Origin: Agrococcus jenensis
GTDB taxonomy: Bacteria; Actinomycetota; Actinomycetes; Actinomycetales; Microbacteriaceae
Reading direction: 5' to 3'
Length of the DNA: 64,000 nt
NCBI RefSeq assembly: GCF_003752465.1
Contig: NZ_RKHJ01000001.1
Span: 434,001-498,000 of the forward strand
Part shown: positions 40,805-48,702 of the stretch, one piece after another
How the letters are laid out: every line of letters begins with the position of its first letter
Position numbering within the stretch: the stretch's first letter is position 1
The notes under the pieces: generated by a model
Database searches by the model: none
What the model saw: the letters and a program-made list of their open reading frames with translations, nothing else
What the model was told of the DNA's origin: nothing
Position numbers and translations under genes: made by a program

Positions 40805-42399
40805 CAGTGCAGATCCTCCAGTGCCCTGGTCTGGCGGAACGAGATCGCCGAGACGGCGGCGACGACGATGAAGATGAGGATCGAGAGCGCGGCCGCCAGG
40901 CCGTAGTCGCGGTTGCCGCCCTCGAACGCCGTCTTGTAGACGAGCGTGATGAGCAGGTCGGTGTGGCCGACGTTCTCGGTGACGCCCTCCATGCGCGGCC
41001 CGCCGCGCGTGAGCATGTAGGTGGTGTTGAAGTTGTTGAAGTTGAAGGCGAACGACGAGATCAGCAGCGGCGCGGTCGACACGAGCAGCAGCGGGAACTT
41101 GATGCCGCGGAACACCTGCCAGCCGTTGGCGCCGTCGACGGTCGCCGCCTCGGTGAGCTCCTCCGGGATCGACTGCAGGGCGCCCATGCAGACGAGGAAC
41201 ATGTAGGGGAAGCCCAGCCAGACGTTGACGAGCAGCACCGAGAACTTCGCGAGCCACGGATCCGTGAGCCAGGGGATGTTGGCGGAGCCGAACAGCACCT
41301 CGTTGACGAAGCCGAACTCGGTGTTGAGCAGGCCGAGCCAGACGAGCGCCGAGAGGAACGACGGGAAGGCGTACGGGAGGATCGAGAGCACGCGGTAGAC
41401 CTTGCGCGAGCGCATGCGCGGGTCGTTGAGGGTGAGCGCGAGGAACAGGCCCAGGAAGAACGACAGCCCCACCGAGAGGATCGCGAAGGCGAAGGTCCAG
41501 ACGGCCACCCCGAGGAGCGCGCCGCCGAACCGCGGGTTCTCGAAGGGATAGAGGAAGTTCTCCGGGCCGACCACGATCTGCCAGCCGGTGCCGAGCACCT
41601 CGCCGCCCTCGGTCTCGAACTGGCCGTTGCCGAGGTCGGCGTAGACGGTGTCGGTCGTGGTGTCGGTCATCGTGCCGGCGGCCTCGTCGTAGACGAAGAC
41701 CGACTGGAAGACGAAGGCGTTGCGGGCATCCGTCGTGCGGAGGAACCCGTCGGCGAGGTCGTCGCTCAGCGGCACCTGCAGCGCCGCCACCTCCTGCTGC
41801 CGCTGCAGCACGTCCTGCTGCTGCAGGCTCGTCCATCCCTCGGCCGCGACGGCGCGGTCGCCGTCGAGCGTGACCGCTCCGGGGTCGAGGGGCTGCAGCG
41901 GCTCCTCCTGGGTGCCGACGAGCACCTCGCCCTCTGGCGAGGTCGCGAGCAGGCCGAGCCCGCCGGGGCCCTCGACGAGCTGCACGAGGTAGGTGGGCGA
42001 CCCCTCGACGCGCTGCGTGTTCTGCAGCACGATCGCCGAGATCGCGTCCTCCTTCGTCGAGTTGTGCCCGTCGCCGTAGTTCGTGAACGCGATGTAGAGC
42101 GAGTACACGACCACGAACACCTGGAACACGGCGAGGAAGATGAGGCCCGGCGTCAGGTACTTGCCGGGCAGCAGCCCCGGCGACAGGTAGACGATGTTGA
42201 CGAGCAGCGTGGTGACGGCGACGATGCCGAGCACGAGCCAGTCGCCGCGGAAGAACAGCATCGACATCGCGAAGACCGCGACGGCGTCGACGATCGCGAG
42301 GAAGAGGATCTTGACCGCCAGCACCTTCATGCTGGGCGGCGCGGTGCTGATGCTCCGCGTGCGCGTCGCCTTGCTGTCCTTCGAGACGGTCGTCGTCAC
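40804..42399 (-). CDS. malF: Maltose/maltodextrin ABC transporter permease MalF
   Basis: 531 residues, long form. Two to three N-terminal helices (about 28-100) are followed by a large extracytoplasmic domain (about 110-290), equivalent in position to the E. coli MalF P2 loop, then the five-helix permease core with EELTEAATVDGANGWQVFRGIKFPLLL. The P2 loop of E. coli MalF contacts the binding protein; here it has a different, Gln/Asp-rich sequence. The gene follows malE after a hairpin. Confidence 0.93.
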   Translation of the reverse strand: MTTTVSKDSKATRTRSISTAPPSMKVLAVKILFLAIVDAVAVFAMSMLFFRGDWLVLGIVAVTTLLVNIVYLSPGLLPGKYLTPGLIFLAVFQVFVVVYSLYIAFTNYGDGHNSTKEDAISAIVLQNTQRVEGSPTYLVQLVEGPGGLGLLATSPEGEVLVGTQEEPLQPLDPGAVTLDGDRAVAAEGWTSLQQQDVLQRQQEVAALQVPLSDDLADGFLRTTDARNAFVFQSVFVYDEAAGTMTDTTTDTVYADLGNGQFETEGGEVLGTGWQIVVGPENFLYPFENPRFGGALLGVAVWTFAFAILSVGLSFFLGLFLALTLNDPRMRSRKVYRVLSILPYAFPSFLSALVWLGLLNTEFGFVNEVLFGSANIPWLTDPWLAKFSVLLVNVWLGFPYMFLVCMGALQSIPEELTEAATVDGANGWQVFRGIKFPLLLVSTAPLLISSFAFNFNNFNTTYMLTRGGPRMEGVTENVGHTDLLITLVYKTAFEGGNRDYGLAAALSILIFIVVAAVSAISFRQTRALEDLH

Positions 42400-42438
42400 G
42401 CGGAGCTCCTGATCACCGAGGTGGGTTGCGGGGATGGC

Positions 42439-42470
42439 GCGGCGGCCGGCCCGATCGGACCGGCCGCCGC
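42439..42470. terminator. Hairpin between malE and malF
   Basis: Arms GCGGCGGCCGG (42439-42449) and its complement (42460-42470) flank a 10-base loop, 13 bases after the malE stop. This is comparable to the hairpin after the dppA-like gene and to the REP that stabilises E. coli malE mRNA. Confidence 0.7.
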
Positions 42471-42482
42471 GTCGAGAGGCTG

Positions 42483-43745
42483 TCAGCCGTCGAGCGAGCT
42501 CTGGATCTTGTCGGCCATCGCCGTCCAGACCGTGGCCGGGTCACCGCCCTGCTGCGCGATGATCTGTCCCTCCGCGACGCCCCAGTCCTCCCACAGGAGG
42601 CCCATCTCGGGGATGTTCGGCATCGGCACGCCGGCCGCGCCGACCTCGCCGAACGCGGCGACGTCCTCGTTCGACTGCGCTGCCTCGAACGCCGTGGTCA
42701 GCGCGGGCGCGCGCTGCCCGGTCTCGTAGATGGCCGTCTGCGCCTCCTCGCCGGCGATGTACTCGGTGAGGAACTGCGAGGCGACGATCGGGTTGTTCGC
42801 GTAGGCCGAGACCATGAAGCCCTGCACGCCGACGAACGGCGTGGCGGGCTCGCCGCCGGCCGACGGGATCTCGCTGACCGCGTAGTTGACGCCGGCCTCC
42901 TGGAACGCGGAGAGGTTCCACGGACCGGTGATCGTGTAGGGCGACGCACCGCTCGCGAACTGCTCCTTGGCGATGTCCTGGCTGATGTTCGGGTTGATGA
43001 TGCCCTCTGCCGACCACTGGCCCAGCGCCTGCGCGAACGCGACGTTGCCCTCGTTGCCGAGCTGCAGGTCGTCGGCGTTGTAGGAGCCGTCCTCGTTGAT
43101 GCCGAAGACCGGGCCGCCGAACGACGCCTGCAGCGGGTACAGGTGGTACGGGTCGGCGTTGTTCGGGTCGATGCCGACGAGCAGCGGGAACTCCGCCGAT
43201 CCGGCGTCCACAGCGGCCTGACCGGTGGAGATGAGCTCGTCCCACGTCGCGGGCGCCTCGGGGGCGAGGTCGGTGTTGCGCACGAGCGCGATGTTCTCGA
43301 TCGACACGGGCACGCCGTAGGTCGATCCCTCGAACGTCATGGCGTTGACGGCGATCTCCTGGAAGTCGCCCGCGGTGTCGCCGAGCTCGACCGGCGCGAT
43401 GACGCCGTTCTGCGCGAGCTTGCCGATCCAGTCGTGCGCGCCGACGATCACGTCGGGGCCCTCGCCGGACGGCGCCTGGGTGGTCAGGTTCTCGTCGATC
43501 GAGTCGAAGTCCTGCACGACGACCTCGACGGTCGTGCCGGTCTCCTCCTCGAACGTCGCGACGACGTCGGTCAGGGCATCCGCCCGGTTCTGGTCCATCC
43601 AGATGACGAGCTCGCCGCCGCCCTGGGGCGCTGCCGACTCGCTCTGCGACGGAGCGGGGGCGGGGGTGCCGCCGCCGGAGCATGCCGCGAGCGAGAGCGC
43701 GAGCGCCCCGACTCCGGCGACCTTCATGAGGCTGCTCTGCTTCAT
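42483..43745 (-). CDS. malE: Maltose/maltodextrin-binding lipoprotein
   Basis: 420 residues. Lipoprotein signal with lipobox LSLAAC (Cys about 22) and a Ser/Pro-rich linker. The mature SBP_bac_1 protein has ELVIWMDQNRADAL, GPDVIVGAHDWIGKLAQNG and TWDELISTGQAA. MalE marks include YTITGPWNLSAFQEAG and NIPEMGLLWEDWG. It captures malto-oligosaccharides at the cell surface for MalFG. It is divergent from the alpha-glucosidase gene, with 185 bases between starts holding a possible operator. Confidence 0.93.
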   Translation of the reverse strand: MKQSSLMKVAGVGALALSLAACSGGGTPAPAPSQSESAAPQGGGELVIWMDQNRADALTDVVATFEEETGTTVEVVVQDFDSIDENLTTQAPSGEGPDVIVGAHDWIGKLAQNGVIAPVELGDTAGDFQEIAVNAMTFEGSTYGVPVSIENIALVRNTDLAPEAPATWDELISTGQAAVDAGSAEFPLLVGIDPNNADPYHLYPLQASFGGPVFGINEDGSYNADDLQLGNEGNVAFAQALGQWSAEGIINPNISQDIAKEQFASGASPYTITGPWNLSAFQEAGVNYAVSEIPSAGGEPATPFVGVQGFMVSAYANNPIVASQFLTEYIAGEEAQTAIYETGQRAPALTTAFEAAQSNEDVAAFGEVGAAGVPMPNIPEMGLLWEDWGVAEGQIIAQQGGDPATVWTAMADKIQSSLDG

Positions 43746-43867
43746 GGTTGCGTTCCTCAGCTTTCGGGACTCGCGGCGCCGACGGCCATCGTCGGCTGAG
43801 CCCGGCTCATCGTGGCGGTCGGGTGCGGCGCATCGCAAGCCGAAGCGCCCCCGCTCCGCCAATCGTT

Positions 43868-43886
43868 CGCAACTCGTGACCTTGCG
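43868..43886. promoter_or_regulatory. Candidate operator CGCAA-N9-TTGCG between malE and the glucosidase gene
   Basis: A dyad in the divergent maltose promoter region, next to a GCGCGCGCTCCGCGCGC palindrome. LacI/MalR-family regulators bind such dyads. The site is weak on sequence alone. Confidence 0.35.
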
Positions 43887-43917
43887 CGCGCTCCGCGCGC
43901 ACCCAGTCGCCTCCGCA

Positions 43918-43923
43918 TAGCCT
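43918..43923 (+). promoter_or_regulatory. Leaderless -10 (TAGCCT) of the alpha-glucosidase gene
   Basis: TAGCCT ends seven bases before ATG 43931. Confidence 0.65.
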
Positions 43924-43930
43924 TGGTCGC

Positions 43931-45589
43931 ATGACCGACGCCTCGACGCAATCCGCGCCCGACGCCCGCCTCGCCCCGACCGCCCCCGGCAGCGAGTGGT
44001 GGCGATCCGCCGTCATCTACCAGATCTACCCGCGCTCGTTCGCCGACGCCTCGGGCGATGGCATCGGCGACCTCGCCGGCATCGCCGCGCGCCTCCCGGC
44101 GATCGCCGACCTCGGCGTCGACGCGGTGTGGCTGAGCCCGTTCTACCGCTCGCCGCAGAAGGACGCCGGCTACGACGTCGCCGACTACACCGACGTCGAT
44201 CCGCTCTTCGGCACGCTCGACGACTTCGACCGGATGCTCGCGGAGGCGCACGCGCTCGGCCTGCGGGTGATCGTCGACCTCGTGCCCAACCACTCGTCCG
44301 ACCAGCACGCCTGGTTCCAGGAGGCGCTCGCCGCCGGTCCCGGCAGCGAGGCCCGCGAGCGCTACATCTTCCGCGACGGCAAGGGCGAGTCGGGCGAGCT
44401 GCCCCCGAACAACTGGCAGAGCGTCTTCGGCGGCCCCGCGTGGACGCGCGTGCCCGACGGCCAGTGGTACCTGCACCTGTTCGACACGTCGCAGCCCGAC
44501 TTCGACTGGAACCACCCCGCCGTCGGCGACATGTTCGTCGACGTCCTGCGGTTCTGGCTCGACCGCGGCGTCGACGGCTTCCGGGTCGACGTCGCGCACG
44601 GCAACGCGAAGGCCGAGGGGCTGCCCGACGTCGACGTCGAGCTCGTCGCGGCCGGCTCGATGGACTCGCCGTTCTTCGGCCAGGAGCACGTGCACGAGAT
44701 CTACCGCCGCTGGCACGACGTGCTCGCCGCGTACGACGGTGACCGGGTGCTGTGCGCGGAGGCGTGGGTCACCCCGCTCGAGAAGATGGCGCGCTTCGTG
44801 CGCCCCGACGAGATGCACCAGGCGTTCAACTTCGTCTACCTCGAGACCCCGTGGGACGCGAAGCTGCTGCACGAGGTGATCGACGACTCGATCTCGGCGT
44901 TCGGTGCCGTCGGCGCTCCCCCGACCTGGGTGCTCTCGAACCACGACACGATCCGGCACCGCACGCGGCTCGCGCTCGTGCCGCCGCCCATCCACGGCGC
45001 CGGCATCGGCCCGACATCGCGCTCGAAGGCCGACCCGACCGTCTCGCTGCGCCGCGGCCGCGCCGCCACCGCGCTCATGCTCGCGCTGCCCGGCGGCGCC
45101 TACGTCTACCAGGGCGAGGAGCTGGGGCTGCCCGAGGTCACCGCGATCGAGCCGCACGAGCGCCAGGACCCGACGTTCGCCCGCACGGGCGGCGAGCTGT
45201 GGGGCCGTGACGGCTGCCGCGTGCCGATCCCGTGGGAGTCGGCGGCGCCCGCCTACGGCTTCAGCGAGACCGGCCAGACGTGGCTGCCGCAGCCGCCGCT
45301 GTGGGGCGAGCTCGCCCGCGACCGGCAGGAGCACGACCCTGACTCGACGCTCGCGATGTACCGCCGCGCGCTGCACCTGCGGCGCGAGCTGGGCCTCGGC
45401 ACCGGCACGCTCGAGTGGCTCGACGTGGGCCCCACGGCGCTCGCGTTCCGCAACGGCTCGATCACGGTGGTCGCGAACCTCGGGCACGACGCGGTCGACG
45501 TGCCCCGCGGCGAGATCCTGCTCGCCTCGTCGCCGCTCGACTCGGCGTCGCTCTCGGCCGACGAGGTGGTCTGGGTCCGCACCTCCTAG
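43931..45589 (+). CDS. aglA: Alpha-glucosidase (GH13, oligo-1,6-glucosidase/AglA type)
   Basis: 552 residues. All GH13 regions are visible: WWRSAVIYQIYPRSFADASGDGIGDLAGI, region I VDLVPNHSSDQH, region II GFRVDVAHG with the nucleophile Asp, region III VLCAEAWV with the acid Glu, and region IV LSNHDTIRH. It releases glucose from the non-reducing ends of imported malto-oligosaccharides in the cytoplasm. It is divergent from malEFG, forming a maltose utilisation locus. A perfect terminator follows the stop codon. Confidence 0.95.
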   Translation: MTDASTQSAPDARLAPTAPGSEWWRSAVIYQIYPRSFADASGDGIGDLAGIAARLPAIADLGVDAVWLSPFYRSPQKDAGYDVADYTDVDPLFGTLDDFDRMLAEAHALGLRVIVDLVPNHSSDQHAWFQEALAAGPGSEARERYIFRDGKGESGELPPNNWQSVFGGPAWTRVPDGQWYLHLFDTSQPDFDWNHPAVGDMFVDVLRFWLDRGVDGFRVDVAHGNAKAEGLPDVDVELVAAGSMDSPFFGQEHVHEIYRRWHDVLAAYDGDRVLCAEAWVTPLEKMARFVRPDEMHQAFNFVYLETPWDAKLLHEVIDDSISAFGAVGAPPTWVLSNHDTIRHRTRLALVPPPIHGAGIGPTSRSKADPTVSLRRGRAATALMLALPGGAYVYQGEELGLPEVTAIEPHERQDPTFARTGGELWGRDGCRVPIPWESAAPAYGFSETGQTWLPQPPLWGELARDRQEHDPDSTLAMYRRALHLRRELGLGTGTLEWLDVGPTALAFRNGSITVVANLGHDAVDVPRGEILLASSPLDSASLSADEVVWVRTS

Positions 45590-45606
45590 CCTCCCGCGAC
45601 GACGAA

Positions 45607-45630
45607 GGGCCCTGCCACCCGGCAGGGCCC
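45607..45630. terminator. Terminator after the alpha-glucosidase gene
   Basis: Perfect 10-bp stem GGGCCCTGCC/GGCAGGGCCC with a 4-base loop, 18 bases after the stop. It is symmetric and may also serve the convergent M23 peptidase transcript. Confidence 0.8.
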
Positions 45631-45650
45631 TCCGTCATGTCGCACGCGTC

Positions 45651-45690
45651 GCTGGTCGAGGAGCACCCCGACGGCGCGCGCATCGAGACC
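45651..45690. repeat. REP-like palindromic element, copy 2
   Basis: CTGGTCGAGGAGC...GCGCGCATCGAGACC, the inverse orientation of the element at 16981-17019, located between a terminator and the M23 gene end. Confidence 0.55.
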
Positions 45691-45700
45691 ACACGCGCCG

Positions 45701-45736
45701 GCCGAGCATCACGCCGAAGGCGCGCGCATCGAGACC
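45701..45736. repeat. REP-like palindromic element, copy 3 (partial)
   Basis: GCCGAGCATC...GGCGCGCGCATCGAGACC repeats the 3' half of the preceding copy (CGCGCGCATCGAGACC exact), giving a tandem pair. Confidence 0.5.
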
Positions 45737-45745
45737 GGCACCGCG

Positions 45746-46930
45746 CTAGCGGTACTCCAGGTTCATCTCGCGCGTCTGCAGCCACAGCAGCGGGTCGAAC
45801 GACACGTAGTCGGCGTTCTTCAGCTCGAGGTGCAGGTGCGGGCCCGTGGAGCGGCCGGAGTTGCCGACCTGGCCGATGACGGTCGTGATGTCGACGACCT
45901 GGCCGACCTCGACGGTGAGCGAGCCCGGCAGCATGTGGCCGTACCAGGACTGCACGAACTGGCCGTCGATGTTGTGGTCGATGAAGACGGAGTAGCCGCC
46001 ACCGCCCGGGTTGTTGCCCTGGAAGACGGCCGAGACGACGCCGTTGGCGATCGGTCGCACGTCGGTGCCGATGCCGGGGATGAAGTCGCTGCCGCCGTGG
46101 AAGCCGCCGGGCCGGTAGCCGAAGCCGCTCGACATCGGCACCTGGTCGAGGTTCGGGAAGGGCGTCTGCACGAAGCCGGTCTGGAGCATCCCCCACACCT
46201 GCGGGAACGCGGGGTCGCCGGTGTAGGACGGGCCGGCCACCTCGGAGTCCGCGACCGCCTGGTAGGCGGCGAGCTCGCCCGGCGCCATGCGCGCGGCGGC
46301 GATCTGGTCGTTGACGATGATGTCGTCGCGCTGGAAGTAGCCGGTCGACTCCGCGTTGACGCCCTCGAGCGTCTGGACGCCCTCGCTCATCTGGGCGACC
46401 TCGGGGTCGAGGCCGTCCGGCGACTGCACGGCCTGGGCCGGCAGCGAGGTGACGACCACGAGCGAGCCGATGAAGAGCAGCGCACCACCGGCGGTGATCT
46501 TCTGCACGATCTTGCGCGCGCCGCGCTTGGCCTGCGTCGGCGGCGCGATCGGCGCCTGGCGGATGACGCGGGGCGCGAGGGCGCGAGGCACGGGCCGGAC
46601 GCTGGGGATCTGGTCGCCGCCGTTGCCGAGCGAGGGTGCGTCGACGACGATGCTGGGCGACTCGAAGGTGGGCTCGGCGATCTGCACGGGCAGGTCGCGG
46701 GCGATCCGCGTCGCGGCGTCGCGCATGGCGCGACGCGTCGTGTAGAGCGGCGCGGAACCCTCGACGACGGTGACGCGCTCGGCGGCGCGCGCCTCGCTCG
46801 CGGTGAGGGCGATGGCCTCGGCGGCGCGCTCGCGATCCCGGACCGACCGTCGCGTGGCGGCGGGAGCCGCATCGGGTCGGGAGACGCCCTCAGGGGACGA
46901 GCGGAGTGCTCGTCGGGTGGGGTGCGTCAC
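45746..46930 (-). CDS. M23-family cell-wall metallopeptidase, membrane-anchored
   Basis: 394 residues. A long basic cytoplasmic N-terminus (about 1-140) is followed by one membrane helix (GGALLFIGSLVVVTSLPAQA) and an extracellular part ending in the LytM/M23 domain. The zinc ligands are in GGFHGGSDF and GPHLHLEL, and the catalytic His in WYGHM. It should cleave peptidoglycan cross-bridges. Start GTG 46930 gives VTHPTRR; it is not certain. The promoter 150 bases upstream contains an A/T-rich -10 overlapped by TAACG direct repeats (47082-47098). Confidence 0.87.
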   Translation of the reverse strand: MTHPTRRALRSSPEGVSRPDAAPAATRRSVRDRERAAEAIALTASEARAAERVTVVEGSAPLYTTRRAMRDAATRIARDLPVQIAEPTFESPSIVVDAPSLGNGGDQIPSVRPVPRALAPRVIRQAPIAPPTQAKRGARKIVQKITAGGALLFIGSLVVVTSLPAQAVQSPDGLDPEVAQMSEGVQTLEGVNAESTGYFQRDDIIVNDQIAAARMAPGELAAYQAVADSEVAGPSYTGDPAFPQVWGMLQTGFVQTPFPNLDQVPMSSGFGYRPGGFHGGSDFIPGIGTDVRPIANGVVSAVFQGNNPGGGGYSVFIDHNIDGQFVQSWYGHMLPGSLTVEVGQVVDITTVIGQVGNSGRSTGPHLHLELKNADYVSFDPLLWLQTREMNLEYR

Positions 46931-47078
46931 GCTGGATGCCGTCCTGATGCTCGATGTGCGGTGGGGCGCGCAGCTGGGTCGTTCTGCAACTGTGCGGTGC
47001 CGGAAACGATGCTCGCATGAACCGGCCGTGGCGGGAAGCGGCACGCTGTGCGGCCGATCATCACTCGCTCAAGGTTCA

Positions 47079-47108
47079 AATATAACGGAACGGTAACGAG
47101 AGGGCAAG
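47079..47108 (-). promoter_or_regulatory. Promoter of the M23 gene with 11-bp-spaced direct repeat
   Basis: On the minus strand CTTGCC (47108-47103), 18 bases and TATATT (47084-47079) form a plausible -35/-10. Overlapping it on the plus strand, ATAACG (47082-47087) and GTAACG (47093-47098) are direct repeats with an 11-bp period. This resembles MtrA-type boxes of actinobacterial cell-wall hydrolase genes. Confidence 0.5.
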
Positions 47109-47111
47109 GTG

Positions 47112-47915
47112 TCAGACCTCGTGCGGCGCGAGCGGCGCCAGCAGCGCATCGAGCTCGTCCGCGAGCGCCGGGTGCGCGGCCAGCAGGAACGCGGAGCTCG
47201 CGGGCGCGCCGTCCCAGCCGCGGACGAGCCCGCCCGCCTCCTCGACGAGCAGCGCGCCCGCCGCCATGTCCCACGGCTGCAGGCCGCGCTCGTAGTAGCC
47301 GTTGAGCCGACCGCACGCCACCGAAGCGAGGTCGAGCGCCGCCGAGCCGATCCTGCGGATGTCGCGCACCGAGCCGATGAGGCCCTGCACCACCGCGGCC
47401 TGCCGCTCGCGGCGCCCGGCGTCGTAGCCGAAGCCGGTGCCGACGAGCGCCATCGACGCCGGCACCGCATCCGCGACCCGGATCGCCCTGCCGTCGAGCC
47501 GGGCGCCCTCGCCGCGGAGCGCCTCGAACCGCTCCCCCGTCGCGCCGTTGATGACGACGCCCGAGAGCGCCCGCCAGGTCGTGGGCTCGGGCTCGCCCTC
47601 GACGAGCGCGATCGAGACCGCGTAGGCCGGGATGTCGTAGAAGTAGTTCACCGTGCCGTCGATCGGATCGATGACCCACGTGAGCCCCGATGTGCCGGCG
47701 ACGCTCGCGCCCTCCTCGCCGAGGATGCCGTCGTCGGGCCGTGCCGCCTGCAGGCGCTCGACGACGAAGCGCTCGACCTCGCGGTCGGCCTCGGTGACGA
47801 TGTCGACGAGGCTCGACTTGCTCGCCGCGACGGCGACGCCCTCGTGACGGCGCGTGCGCGCGAGCTCGGCCGCCTCGGTGGCGATGCCGACGACCAGGTC
47901 ATGGAGCTCGCGCAT
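47112..47915 (-). CDS. suhB: Inositol monophosphatase family protein
   Basis: 267 residues. The Mg-dependent phosphatase signatures are VTEADREVERFVVERL, GEEGAS, WVIDPIDGTVNYFY (metal ligands Asp-Pro-Ile-Asp-Gly-Thr) and the C-terminal LQPWDMAAGALLVEEAGG. In actinobacteria such enzymes hydrolyse inositol-1-phosphate (lipids, mycothiol) or histidinol phosphate, which cannot be separated here. TAGGTT ends six bases before ATG 47915, so the transcript is probably leaderless. Confidence 0.9.
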   Translation of the reverse strand: MRELHDLVVGIATEAAELARTRRHEGVAVAASKSSLVDIVTEADREVERFVVERLQAARPDDGILGEEGASVAGTSGLTWVIDPIDGTVNYFYDIPAYAVSIALVEGEPEPTTWRALSGVVINGATGERFEALRGEGARLDGRAIRVADAVPASMALVGTGFGYDAGRRERQAAVVQGLIGSVRDIRRIGSAALDLASVACGRLNGYYERGLQPWDMAAGALLVEEAGGLVRGWDGAPASSAFLLAAHPALADELDALLAPLAPHEV

Positions 47916-47921
47916 GCCTCG

Positions 47922-47927
47922 AACCTA
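47922..47927 (-). promoter_or_regulatory. Leaderless -10 (TAGGTT) of suhB
   Basis: Minus-strand TAGGTT, six bases, ATG 47915. Confidence 0.65.
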
Positions 47928-48005
47928 CCGCCCACGTCGCCGGGCGGTCGCGGTCGCCGGGCCGCCTGCGGGGCATGTATCCTTGACGACGGCCTGTCCG
48001 GCCAC

Positions 48006-48087
48006 GGCGAGTTACCCAAGCGGCCAAAGGGATCTGACTGTAAATCAGACTGCTCAGCATTCGGGGGTTCGAATCCCTCACTCGCCA
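48006..48087 (+). tRNA. trnY: tRNA-Tyr (GTA anticodon)
   Basis: 82 bases, class II with a long variable arm. Acceptor GGCGAGT/ACTCGCC, anticodon stem-loop TCTGA-CTGTAAA-TCAGA with GTA, T-loop TTCGAAT. Discriminator A followed by CCG, so CCA is not encoded. Confidence 0.96.
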
Positions 48088-48093
48088 CCGATC

Positions 48094-48122
48094 CGAAGCC
48101 CCGCCCTCGAGGCGGGGCTTCG
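48094..48122 (+). terminator. Terminator after tRNA-Tyr
   Basis: Perfect 12-bp stem with a 5-base loop, starting seven bases after the tRNA. Confidence 0.85.
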
Positions 48123-48192
48123 TCGTTGCCGCAGGTGATCCGGGGGGTCCAGCGCTCCGCGACCCATGGATTCCCTCGGAACCGTGGTGATC

Positions 48193-48198
48193 TAGGGT
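48193..48198 (+). promoter_or_regulatory. Leaderless -10 (TAGGGT) of the yajQ-like gene
   Basis: TAGGGT ends six bases before ATG 48205. Confidence 0.65.
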
Positions 48199-48204
48199 TG
48201 CCGT

Positions 48205-48693
48205 ATGGCAGATTCCTCGTTCGATGTGGTCAGCAAGGTCGACAAGATGGAGGCCGAGAACGCGGTCAACCAGGCCCGCAAGGAGGTCGAGCAGCGCTAC
48301 GACTTCAAGGGGGTCGGCGCCGACGTCTCGTGGAGCGGCGACAGCCTGCTGCTGAAGGCCTCCAGCGAGGAGCGCGTGAAGGCCGTGCTCGACGTCGTGC
48401 AGTCGAAGTTCGTCAAGCGCGGGATCGACCTGAAGATGCTCGACGCCGGCAAGCCCTACGCCTCCGGCAAGGAGTTCCGCATCGAGGTCGGCCTGAAGGA
48501 CGGCATCTCGACCGAGGACGCGAAGAAGGTCACGAAGCTCGTGCGCGAGCAGGGCCCGAAGACCGTGAAGACGCAGATCCAGGGCGACGAGGTGCGCGTC
48601 ACCTCGAAGAGCCGCGACGACCTGCAGGCCACCATCCAGCTGCTCAAGGGCGCTGATCTCGACATCGACCTGCAGTTCATCAACTTCCGCTGA
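48205..48693 (+). CDS. yajQ: YajQ-family nucleotide-binding protein
   Basis: 162 residues, full length. [33 protein letters not shown] is the family N-terminus, followed by two ferredoxin-like domains. Some YajQ proteins bind cyclic di-GMP; others are described as tRNA/nucleotide binding, so the role here is open. It has the local leaderless promoter signature and is followed after 9 bases by cardiolipin synthase. Confidence 0.93.
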   Translation: MADSSFDVVSKVDKMEAENAVNQARKEVEQRYDFKGVGADVSWSGDSLLLKASSEERVKAVLDVVQSKFVKRGIDLKMLDAGKPYASGKEFRIEVGLKDGISTEDAKKVTKLVREQGPKTVKTQIQGDEVRVTSKSRDDLQATIQLLKGADLDIDLQFINFR

Positions 48694-48702
48694 CCGCCGG
48701 CC

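Noticed and set aside
39875..45589. A missing MalK as a sign of a broken maltose transporter
   Set aside because: Actinobacterial sugar importers commonly share a distant MsiK ATPase, so absence of a local ATPase gene is normal.
46931..47080. Cyclic di-AMP (ydaO-type) riboswitch before the M23 peptidase gene
   Set aside because: Actinobacterial cell-wall peptidase genes often carry one, but I could not find its conserved segments in this leader.
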